Shown here: one piece after another, positions 7,794 to 13,665 of the stretch | Position numbering within the stretch: position 1 is the stretch's first letter | Layout: every line of letters starts with the position of its first letter | NCBI GenBank assembly: GCA_026991005.1 | Contig: JALXCH010000474.1 | Span: 1-13,665, forward strand | From: Calditrichia bacterium | Lineage (GTDB): Bacteria; Calditrichota; Calditrichia; RBG-13-44-9 | DNA length: 13,665 nucleotides | Direction of reading: 5' to 3' | The notes under the pieces: generated by a model | The model's database searches: none | What the model saw: only the letters and a program-made list of their open reading frames with translations | Told to the model about the DNA's origin: nothing | Made by a program: the position numbers and the translations under genes

Positions 7794-7998
7794 GGGTAAT
7801 TGAAATATTAGACGAATATCTATTGAGGGATTTTCAAGAAAATTAAAATAAGCTCCTTAGATTTGAAAAATGACATCTTTTGGCAGGGTACGAGGCCACG
7901 AAGTGGCCGAAAGATATTAGCCCATGGCTTCGAGCCATGGGAAAGAGAAATCCAATCCAACCTATTTGAGTCCTGAAAGGACGACAGATAGAATTTTG
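7793..7998 (+). repeat. Hairpin element, copy B (best preserved)
   Basis: The AT-rich leader shared with copy A is followed by three perfect hairpins. Hairpin 1 is GGCCAC/GTGGCC around GAA (7894-7908). Hairpin 2 is CCCATGGCT/AGCCATGGG around TCG (7921-7941). Hairpin 3 is GTCCT/AGGAC around GAA (7970-7982). The 12-base linker GAAAGATATTAG between hairpins 1 and 2 is identical to that of copy A. The linker between 2 and 3 is 28 bases, as in A. No protein-coding content is supported. Confidence 0.8.
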
Positions 7999-8005
7999 AA
8001 TTTTT

Positions 8006-8034
8006 GCAACCACAGAGAACACAGAATACACACA
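8006..8034. repeat. ACCACAGA tract 4
   Basis: GCAACCACAGAGAACACAGA followed by ATACACAC. It closes the composite array downstream of hairpin copy B. Confidence 0.7.
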
Positions 8035-8130
8035 AAATTTTAAAACAGAAGAAAACACGAAGGTCGCTCAAAAACCCGTCCCGAAGAGCACGGGATGATA
8101 CTTAGCTGCTTTGTGATGTGACATCTGGAA

Positions 8131-8176
8131 ATTGGGATTTGGGATTTGTGATTTGGAATTTATAGTTTGGAATTTT
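8131..8176. repeat. TTTGGAATTT-type degenerate repeat
   Basis: Five to six imprecise copies of a GATTTGG or GGAATTT word with a period of 7 to 9 bases. It belongs to the class of simple degenerate intergenic repeats seen beside the ACCACAGA tracts; no function is evident. Confidence 0.6.
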
Positions 8177-8234
8177 GCTAAATTTTTCCCGCCTCCGTTG
8201 TGTTCTTGTGCATGTGCCGGTTTAGTTGAAAAAA

Positions 8235-8252
8235 TCCCAAAAAACATTGGGA
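8235..8252. other. Small inverted repeat upstream of the glycosidase gene
   Basis: TCCCAA (8235-8240) pairs with TTGGGA (8247-8252) around AAAACA. It could be a weak hairpin or a protein site in the promoter region. I cannot place promoter boxes with confidence around it. Confidence 0.3.
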
Positions 8253-8271
8253 ATATCGTTAGAAATATTTA

Positions 8272-8295
8272 AATTATGTTAGCGATAACATAATT
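8272..8295. promoter_or_regulatory. LacI-type operator before the glycosidase gene
   Basis: AATTATGTTA (8272-8281) and its exact reverse complement TAACATAATT (8286-8295) flank GCGA, giving a 24-base palindrome with ten-base arms and a central C-G step at 8283-8284. LacI-family operators are commonly palindromes of 14 to 20 bases with a central CG, and the core TGTTAGCGATAACA fits that pattern. The site ends 30 bases before the ATG at 8326, where a bound repressor would block transcription. A LacI-family gene lies just downstream of the glycosidase gene, making it the natural candidate regulator. Confidence 0.75.
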
Positions 8296-8325
8296 CTTGA
8301 GGTTAGTTGAAATACCGGGGTTTTT

Positions 8326-11300
8326 ATGAAAGCAATCATTTTCAGCATAATTGTCATATCTTTACTTCTGGTTTGTTGTTTCGATCTGAGCTCCACAACA
8401 AAAATCAATGTGGGGGTGCTGGTGGTGGAACAGGATGCTCCGGAGATGCAACATCTGCTTAAATGGGGAGAACTCCAGCAGGGCCTGGAACTACATCCCA
8501 TCACCCTCCAATCCGGATACGCTTACTGGAAAGAAAACGAGGTCATCTGGATTCATTTAACTACAGCTGCAGAACTGAAAAAAGTGGAAGAAAATACCGC
8601 GCTTCGCGAACGATTTTTACGGTACTGGAGCGAAGGTGGTAAAATTCTACTCACAGACCTGGCAGCTGCACTACCCCATCAATTTGGATTAGAAACCCGA
8701 AAACCGGAAATCAAAACGGTTAAAATTAAGGACGATTGGAATTTCGATAAAAAGGGATTACAGAGTTTCCGCGGACATCCGGTGTTTCATGGGCTTTTCG
8801 GTGGTACTTACATCTTCGATGGCACCGAGGATCAAAAAGTGCAAACGGTAGGCTATTTTGAGAACCGCTTCCCGGTGGAAGGGAAGGTGGTTGCCGTGGA
8901 AAAATCGTATATTCGTATCCATGCCCAGAACAAACTGGCCATCGAATATGTTCAGGATCAATCCCGATTGCTGACTGTGGGAGGATATGTGTATTTTGCC
9001 CGCTCCAATCATTTAACCTATCGCCGCGATCGGTTCTTGAATAATTGTTTTCGGTACCTGACCGGTCGATTGGCAGATGGACGCATTACCTACTGGCAAA
9101 ATTACCGGCATCTACCCCGGGAGTTCGAGATCCGCAGCGCCGCGGCACCGGAATTAAATCCCGTTGCCTTTCTGGCCGATCTACACCCGGTGATGAAGCT
9201 CTCTACCGATTATCCTTCACGGGATTATTACGATGTTGCCGGTCGGCGCTGTTTGGTGATGGGCAAAGAAAAAACCGGTATTGATGAGATATGGACGCAT
9301 CCTTTCCGGGTACTGCGGGATTATGAGGCAGGATTTGTGCTGGCAGAAAAATTTTACGCATTGGGGGAATTTCCGGCGCGCCTGAAGGTGCTGCCTGAAG
9401 CAATCCTCCGAGAATACCAATTGCCTCAGGGTAATTTAAAGGAGCTTGTATTTGCTTCACTGAATAAACCGGGAGCAATTATTCATTATGAATGGGAGGG
9501 AAAAGATTCCCTTGTGCTGGTGGTGCGCTTTCGCAGCGATTTACGCTGGATGTGGCCTTATGATGAATATGCTATTGGCGACGTCTGGTATGGTTACGAC
9601 AGTACTCAGGCAGTACTCCATCTCCACGATTCCGCCGGAGATTTGTATGGTATGATTGGGAGCAATGTGCAACCTGTGCAAACCCTTACCGGAGCCTATG
9701 AGTCCATTATCTGGAAAAAGAACCGCTTTGTAGGTAAACCAACCTCTTTAAACCAGGTGTATCACGCTGCACGGTTCATTCTTTCTCCTGAACAACACCC
9801 TGTGATGGATATTGTCGTCGTGGGCACCAATCGAGGTCGCCAGAAGGCGGTGGAAAATTATCAGGCTATTTTGAATCATGTTCCGGAGGAATTCCAGAAA
9901 TATCGAGCTCATATTGATTCTCTGTTGCAACGCGCTGTTATCTTTCAATCACCGGATGCGGAATTTAATCGCTGGTGGAAATGGGCGCTGGTGGGAACCG
10001 ATCGGTTTCTGGTGCACACTCCGGGAGTGGGTACCGCTCTGGTGGCGGGATATGCCACGACAGCACGCGGCTGGGATGGTGGACACAAAATCAACGGACG
10101 ACCGGGTTACGCCTGGTATTTTGGTCGCGATTCGGAATGGTCTGGTTTTGCCATCGACAATTACGGCGATTTCGAACTGGTTCGCAAACAACTGGAATTC
10201 CTTCAGCAGTATCAGGATTTGAACGGAAAAATTTTTCACGAGATTTCCACCAGCGGTGTGGTTCATTACGATGCTGCAGATGCCACTCCGCTTTATGTGA
10301 TTCTGGCAGCACACTATTTGCGTTCCAGCAGCGATCGGGCTTTTCTGGCCAAAAGCTGGCCTCACATTCAAAAGGCCATGGAGTTTCTGTTTTCAACGGA
10401 TACCGATGGTGACCATTTAATCGAGAATACCAACGTAGGGCACGGCTGGGTGGAGGGAGGCAAGTTGTGGGGGGCTCACACCACCTTTTATCTGGCCGCT
10501 TTGTGGGCGCAGGCTTTACAGGATGCTGCGTATATTGCTTCGGTGCTGGGGAAACCAATTCCCGAAAACAAATACCAGAATGAATACGATCTGGTGCACC
10601 AGATTATCACCCATCAGTTCTGGAACGATTCCACCCGTTTCTATAACTACGGTAAATTTGCCGATGGTAGCATAAATCCCGAGCCCACTTTATTACCTGC
10701 CGTGGCCATGTACTACCAGCTTTTGCCGCAGGAGCGGGTGACCACCATGCTGGAGAACTGGGCCAGCAACGATTACAGCACCGATTGGGGCGTACGGATC
10801 GTCAGTGCCCGATCCCCTTTGTTTAATCCCCGGGGCTACCACTATGGCAGTGTTTGGCCGCTATTTACCGGCTGGACGGCTCTGGCAGAATTTGCTTATG
10901 GGAATGCCGTGCAGGGATTTACCCACATCATGGAAAACATGCGGATTAAAAATTACTGGGAAAAAGGATTTGTGGAAGAGGTGATGAACGGAGCGGTTTA
11001 CCAACCGGGTGGCGTTTGTCCGCATCAGTGCTGGTCAGAAACCAACATCTTGCATCCGGGAATTCACGGCATGCTGGGCTGGCGACCGGAAGCACTGCAG
11101 CAACGGGGTACCATTGCACCGCATTTCCCCGGGGATTGGGATGAGGTTACGGTGGAGCATTTACGCGTTGGCAATTCTTATTTTACCATGAAATTTCGCC
11201 GCTGGGGCAACCGGATGGAATATCGTTTTTCTCTGGAACAGGGAGAACCGCTTACTATTCAGCTCATTCCCCAGCAAGCTGCGGGAATGCACTTGGTGCA

Positions 11301-11694
11301 GCTTCATGTAAATGAAGAAAAATTCCCCTTGTATCGGTACAATCAGACGGGATTTTTGCCGGTAGAATTGCAGGATAGTGTCCGGGTAACGGTTCACACC
11401 CGGGGTGGTGTTGAAGTACTTCCCGTGGTACCGAAACCATATCCCGGGGATAGCTCCCGTGGATGGCGTATCCTCTACGCCCGACGAGAAGGCAAAACCT
11501 ATCGAATCCGGGTAGAAGGAAGACCCGGAGATGCGTTCGCTCTTCGAGTGCGCACTTTTGGGGAAACCATCAAAATGGTACGCGGAGCTCAATTAGGGGA
11601 AACGGATTCCCGAAACATTTCCACCCTGCATGTTAAATTTGGAGAGGGGAGGGAAGCATTTGTGCAAAAAACGATTCGCATCATTTTGCAATAA
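8326..11694 (+). CDS. Exported multi-domain glycosidase, glycogen-debranching (amylo-alpha-1,6-glucosidase)-like
   Basis: This 1122-residue protein starts with a hydrophobic export signal (about residues 3-18, ending in Cys-Cys). The cysteines could be lipidated, but the lipobox is poor because -1 is Val or Cys. Residues about 28-250 look like a GATase-like or ThuA-like alpha/beta domain (YWSEGGKILLTD; later HPVFHGL). A beta-rich region follows to about 530. The (alpha/alpha)6 catalytic barrel spans about 545-925, with debranching-enzyme motifs Y598-F-G-R-D602, Y648-D-A-A-D-A-T-P655, G707-W-V-E710 (E710 is a candidate acid) and C-W-S-E905 (a candidate base). A beta domain closes the protein. 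Canonical bacterial debranching enzymes are cytosolic and about 650-720 residues, so export and size are unusual. The substrate is not readable; an alpha-glucan or related oligosaccharide is the likeliest. Ribosome binding is weak (GGGG five bases before ATG). A LacI-type operator precedes it and a LacI-type gene follows. Confidence 0.75.
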   Translation: MKAIIFSIIVISLLLVCCFDLSSTTKINVGVLVVEQDAPEMQHLLKWGELQQGLELHPITLQSGYAYWKENEVIWIHLTTAAELKKVEENTALRERFLRYWSEGGKILLTDLAAALPHQFGLETRKPEIKTVKIKDDWNFDKKGLQSFRGHPVFHGLFGGTYIFDGTEDQKVQTVGYFENRFPVEGKVVAVEKSYIRIHAQNKLAIEYVQDQSRLLTVGGYVYFARSNHLTYRRDRFLNNCFRYLTGRLADGRITYWQNYRHLPREFEIRSAAAPELNPVAFLADLHPVMKLSTDYPSRDYYDVAGRRCLVMGKEKTGIDEIWTHPFRVLRDYEAGFVLAEKFYALGEFPARLKVLPEAILREYQLPQGNLKELVFASLNKPGAIIHYEWEGKDSLVLVVRFRSDLRWMWPYDEYAIGDVWYGYDSTQAVLHLHDSAGDLYGMIGSNVQPVQTLTGAYESIIWKKNRFVGKPTSLNQVYHAARFILSPEQHPVMDIVVVGTNRGRQKAVENYQAILNHVPEEFQKYRAHIDSLLQRAVIFQSPDAEFNRWWKWALVGTDRFLVHTPGVGTALVAGYATTARGWDGGHKINGRPGYAWYFGRDSEWSGFAIDNYGDFELVRKQLEFLQQYQDLNGKIFHEISTSGVVHYDAADATPLYVILAAHYLRSSSDRAFLAKSWPHIQKAMEFLFSTDTDGDHLIENTNVGHGWVEGGKLWGAHTTFYLAALWAQALQDAAYIASVLGKPIPENKYQNEYDLVHQIITHQFWNDSTRFYNYGKFADGSINPEPTLLPAVAMYYQLLPQERVTTMLENWASNDYSTDWGVRIVSARSPLFNPRGYHYGSVWPLFTGWTALAEFAYGNAVQGFTHIMENMRIKNYWEKGFVEEVMNGAVYQPGGVCPHQCWSETNILHPGIHGMLGWRPEALQQRGTIAPHFPGDWDEVTVEHLRVGNSYFTMKFRRWGNRMEYRFSLEQGEPLTIQLIPQQAAGMHLVQLHVNEEKFPLYRYNQTGFLPVELQDSVRVTVHTRGGVEVLPVVPKPYPGDSSRGWRILYARREGKTYRIRVEGRPGDAFALRVRTFGETIKMVRGAQLGETDSRNISTLHVKFGEGREAFVQKTIRIILQ

Positions 11695-11700
11695 ATCAAA

Positions 11701-11743
11701 ATTCTCCGTTGGCAAAGTCCCTATGTTCATTGTTCTGGAGAAT
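11701..11743. other. Inverted repeat between glycosidase and regulator genes
   Basis: ATTCTCC (11701-11707) is matched by GGAGAAT (11737-11743) across 29 bases. The loop is long and no T-run follows, so a terminator is unlikely. It could be an autoregulatory site or chance. The rest of this 83-base gap shows nothing else. Confidence 0.25.
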
Positions 11744-11765
11744 AAATGGTAAGAAATGAAAAGGA

Positions 11766-11772
11766 TAGGGGA
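11766..11772 (+). promoter_or_regulatory. Ribosome binding site of the LacI-type regulator
   Basis: AGGGGAA lies about five bases before the TTG at 11778. It decides in favour of this unusual start, which also places the helix-turn-helix at the expected distance from the N-terminus. Confidence 0.6.
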
Positions 11773-11777
11773 ACGGA

Positions 11778-12803
11778 TTGGTTCGCAAAGTAACAGCCAG
11801 GGAAGTGGCCAGAGCGCTGGGGATTTCTACCATGACAGTTTCCCGGGCGCTGAACAATCGGCCGAATGTTGACGCAAAAACACGGGAGAAGGTGCTGGAA
11901 ACTGCCCGGAAGATGGGGTACATTCCCAATCACATTGCCAAAAGTCTGGTTTTGCAGAAAACCAACACCATCGGTGTCGTGGTGCCGGAAATCACCCATT
12001 CCTTTTTCCCGGAAGTGGTACGAGGAATTGAGGAAGTGAGTTACCAGGCAGGATATCATATTATTCTTTCTCACACGGCAGAAGATGCTACTCGGGAGAT
12101 TTCCGCCATCGAAACGTTAATTTCCAAACAGGTGGATGGTTTATTGCTTTCCACCTCGCAGAATGTGGCGGATTACGAAATTTATCGGCAGGTGGTACAG
12201 CGTGGGGTGCCACTGGTGTTTTACGATCGCTGTGTGAAGGGAATTGGCGCCAGTTGTGTGAGTCTGGATGATGCTGAATGTGCCCGGAAACTGACCGAGC
12301 ATCTCCTGCAACACGGTTACCGCCGCATTGCCCATATAGGGGGGCCCCGCAATGTCCTCATCAGTACTACCCGGTTGGAGGGATTTCGTCGAGCACTGGA
12401 GGAATGGGGAGTACCGATTGATGAGGGTTTAATTGTGGAAGGAGGCTTTCACGAAGCCGATGGATATCGTGCCATGCAGCAGTTATTATCGCTTCCTCCG
12501 GAAAAGCGCCCCCGGGCAGTGGTTGCGGTAAACGATCCCGCTGCGTTTGGAGCCATGAAAGCCATCCGGGAAGCCGGTTTACGCATTCCGGAGGATGTGG
12601 CTCTGGTGGGATTTTCCGATGATATCCGAGCCAGTTTGATGGAGGCTCCCTTAACCACCATTCGTCAGAATGCTTATGAGATTGGGCGTCAGGCGGCGCG
12701 TAAACTAATTGATTTGATTGAGGAAAAATCCAGTGCCGTAGAGGAAATTGTCGTACCGGGTGAACTGATCATTCGCCGCTCCTGCGGTTGCGGAGGCCGA
12801 TGA
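11778..12803 (+). CDS. LacI/GalR-family transcriptional regulator
   Basis: Sugar-responsive DNA-binding protein of 341 residues, the normal family length. The N-terminal helix-turn-helix spans about residues 5-27, with recognition helix S17-T-M-T-V-S-R23 aligning to the Tyr17-Gln18-Arg22 region of E. coli LacI. The hinge region is at about 48-58 (NHIAKSLVL). The periplasmic-binding-protein-like ligand core begins with IGVVVPEITHSFFPEVVRGI and includes the VDGLLL block, the HRRIAHIGG-like segment (here YRRIAHIGG), the VNDPAAFGAMKA block and the VALVGFSDD block. The end, RRSCGC, is typical. The family is secure; the effector sugar cannot be read from sequence. It begins 83 bases after the glycosidase gene, and a strong LacI-type palindrome precedes that gene. 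The most economical role is repression of the glycosidase, perhaps with read-through into its own gene. The TTG start may keep expression low. Confidence 0.95.
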   Translation: MVRKVTAREVARALGISTMTVSRALNNRPNVDAKTREKVLETARKMGYIPNHIAKSLVLQKTNTIGVVVPEITHSFFPEVVRGIEEVSYQAGYHIILSHTAEDATREISAIETLISKQVDGLLLSTSQNVADYEIYRQVVQRGVPLVFYDRCVKGIGASCVSLDDAECARKLTEHLLQHGYRRIAHIGGPRNVLISTTRLEGFRRALEEWGVPIDEGLIVEGGFHEADGYRAMQQLLSLPPEKRPRAVVAVNDPAAFGAMKAIREAGLRIPEDVALVGFSDDIRASLMEAPLTTIRQNAYEIGRQAARKLIDLIEEKSSAVEEIVVPGELIIRRSCGCGGR

Positions 12804-12805
12804 GG

Positions 12806-12838
12806 AATGTAAAATGTAAAATGTAAAATGTAAAAATT
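12806..12838. repeat. AAAATGT tandem repeat 3
   Basis: Three exact 7-base AAAATGT units (12811-12831) with partial units on both sides. It starts three bases after the stop codon of the regulator gene. The unit is identical to the last two units at 7780-7793. Confidence 0.85.
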
Positions 12839-12878
12839 AAAAAAACGAAAAATATTTATTTACCGGAACTTTTTTTTT

Positions 12879-12949
12879 GCAACCACAGAAGAAATTTTCG
12901 GGTACCGATCTCAGAGAAAACCACAGAGGACACAGAGAGCACAGAAAAC
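12879..12949. repeat. ACCACAGA tracts 5 and 6
   Basis: GCAACCACAGAAG at 12879 is followed, after a spacer, by AACCACAGAGGACACAGAGA and GCACAGAAAA from 12919. These are the clearest copies of this repeat family in the window. Confidence 0.75.
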
Positions 12950-13089
12950 ATGAAAAGGAATAGAAAATTTAAAATGTCCGTTCCAGGAGCCTGTATCGGA
13001 AAGGATGATTTGCATAAAATGTTAATTGATTTGAACCTGCCAAAATGAATTATTTAACCAGGCATTCTGGAAGATCAGAATAAATTTTT

Positions 13090-13164
13090 CAGATTGGAAA
13101 AATAACACCCTCTGGCAGGGTACGAGGCCACGAAGTGGCCGAGAGATGTTAGCCCATAGCTTCA
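13090..13164 (+). repeat. Hairpin element, copy C (truncated)
   Basis: It matches the end of the leader and hairpin 1 of copy B closely, including an identical GGCAGGGTACGA lead-in and the perfect hairpin GGCCAC/GTGGCC around GAA (13126-13140). The 12-base linker GAGAGATGTTAG is kept. Hairpin 2 begins (CCCATAGCTTC from 13153), but its right arm is absent: the sequence changes to AGAGGCTGTGTGAAAA. Hairpin 3 is missing. Confidence 0.7.
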
Positions 13165-13165
13165 G

Positions 13166-13371
13166 AGGCTGTGTGAAAATGAAAATCAGAAGAATATTTA
13201 ATCAATATCTTGAATATTGCATTTTACCATATTTATGTAAAATGCGGCAGTAAAAAGCGTAGAATTATTTTTATTTCTTACTGAATTTAGTATTTTTCTG
13301 CGGACTCTATAACTTCATTATTAAGTCAACAACACAAGAATATTTTGTATTTGTTCATTTTCACAAACACT
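13166..13371. mobile_element. Possible small insertion (MITE-like or IS remnant) in copy C
   Basis: An AT-rich segment of about 200 bases starts exactly where copy C loses similarity. Near its ends are 12-base inverted repeats, TGTGAAAATGAA (13172-13183) and TTCATTTTCACA (13354-13365). Inside are two perfect hairpins, CAATAT/ATATTG (13203-13219) and GCATTTTAC/GTAAAATGC (13219-13245). No transposase frame is present. Neither a target-site duplication nor a continuation of hairpin 2 is visible on the right side, so an insertion is suggested and not shown. Confidence 0.4.
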
Positions 13372-13420
13372 AAAATCCAAGGAATATCTTTAAAAAATAT
13401 CAATTTGCACTGATTTTTAT

Positions 13421-13500
13421 TATAGCCACGAGCTTGAGCTCGTGGATATCAGAATCCACCTCAAAAAATCAGGCTTTAGCCTAAAATTGGGCTAACCCAA
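13421..13500 (+). repeat. Hairpin element, copy E (diverged, hairpins 2 and 3 only)
   Basis: TATAG is followed by CCACGAGCT/AGCTCGTGG around TG (13426-13445), then 25 bases, then AGGCT/AGCCT around TT (13471-13482), and a last small stem TTGGG/CCCAA (13487-13500). The NTAG before the first stem and the 25-base spacing match hairpins 2 and 3 of the other copies, but the stems share no sequence with them. Hairpin 1 is not recognisable. Confidence 0.55.
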
Positions 13501-13665
13501 GTTGAACAACGATAAGAGCTAAGTTATATATTATCAGTATGTTATGAATTTTGTATTCCCACTACAATATTATATTTTGTCCATCTTTCGTCCCAATGGG
13601 CGAACGGGTATTTTCAATATTTTGGAAATTAAATAATGAAATTCCTCCGGTTCACTGGTCTGTCG

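Larger units (their letters stand above)
7131..8325. other. Gene-free, AT-rich repeat array
   Basis: About 1.2 kb with no credible gene. It contains three rounds of a composite unit (ACCACAGA tract, AAAATG tract, hairpin element), a TTTGGAATTT tract, and finally the operator region of the glycosidase gene. Reading frames on both strands here are created by the repeats, have no ribosome binding sites, and recur only because the DNA repeats. Base composition drops sharply compared with the genes on either side. Confidence 0.8.
12804..13665. other. Gene-free, AT-rich repeat region
   Basis: No credible gene is present on either strand in these 862 bases. The region holds an AAAATGT tract, two ACCACAGA tracts, a truncated hairpin element (copy C), an AT-rich palindromic segment with terminal inverted repeats, and a diverged hairpin pair (copy E). 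From about 13500 to the end I see nothing beyond AT-rich DNA and a tiny CCCAATGGG palindrome at 13592-13600. Confidence 0.75.

Noticed and set aside
7883..7942. A plus-strand peptide through hairpins 1 and 2 of copy B (GYEATKWPKDISPW and onward)
   Set aside because: It has no start signal. Copy-to-copy changes keep base pairing and not amino acids, so the DNA or RNA fold explains the conservation better.
7156..8034. CRISPR array
   Set aside because: The repeats are degenerate, of unequal length and irregular spacing, the intervening sequences are themselves related repeats, and no cas gene is present.
7586..8071. Minus-strand reading frames of 62 to 83 codons in the repeat array
   Set aside because: They run across hairpin elements and simple repeats, have no ribosome binding site, and overlap each other in two frames.
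8079..8095. TCCCG/CGGGA hairpin as a fourth member of the hairpin element family
   Set aside because: It stands alone, lacks the NTAG before the stem and has no partner hairpin at the expected distance.
8374..8379. Confident lipoprotein call for the glycosidase
   Set aside because: The two cysteines after the hydrophobic core are suggestive, but the residue before either one is Val or Cys, not the usual Ala, Gly or Ser.

Overview
The window reads as a chromosomal piece of a Gram-negative bacterium, most likely from the FCB superphylum (Calditrichota, KSB1, Zixibacteria or Ignavibacteriota style). The basis is two outer-membrane proteins with signal peptides and C-terminal phenylalanines, one of them a large SprA-like barrel typical of that group, and AT-rich intergenic DNA carrying ACCACAGA-type and AAAATG-type degenerate repeats. 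Purine-rich Shine-Dalgarno sequences precede several genes, and GTG or TTG starts are common (three of the five complete genes). The taxonomic placement is an inference. All six genes lie on the + strand.

Region 1 (1-7130) is gene-dense: the 3' end of purC (SAICAR synthetase), gpsA (glycerol-3-phosphate dehydrogenase), a 1180-residue predicted outer-membrane protein of unknown function, and, after a 177-base gap, a 605-residue TamA/BamA-like Omp85 protein with about three POTRA domains. The first three genes are closely spaced and could be one transcription unit. The Omp85 protein may help insert the large barrel, but this is only suggested by proximity.

Region 2 (7131-8325) is about 1.2 kb without a credible gene. 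It is a tandem array of a composite unit: an ACCACAGA tract, an AAAATG tract, then an element of three short hairpins. Stem sequences differ between copies while pairing is largely kept, and the distance between hairpins 1 and 2 is exactly 12 bases in every copy. This looks like a non-autonomous, REP-like mobile element or another structured nucleic acid.

Region 3 (8273-12803) is a small carbohydrate locus. A near-perfect 24-base palindrome of LacI-operator type sits 30 bases before a 1122-residue exported glycosidase related to glycogen-debranching (amylo-alpha-1,6-glucosidase) enzymes. A LacI-family regulator gene follows directly. The simplest model is that the regulator represses the glycosidase until a sugar ligand appears.

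Region 4 (12804-13665) is again non-coding: the same repeat tracts, a partial hairpin element that breaks off inside its second stem, an adjoining AT-rich segment of about 200 bases bounded by 12-base inverted repeats, and a diverged hairpin pair.
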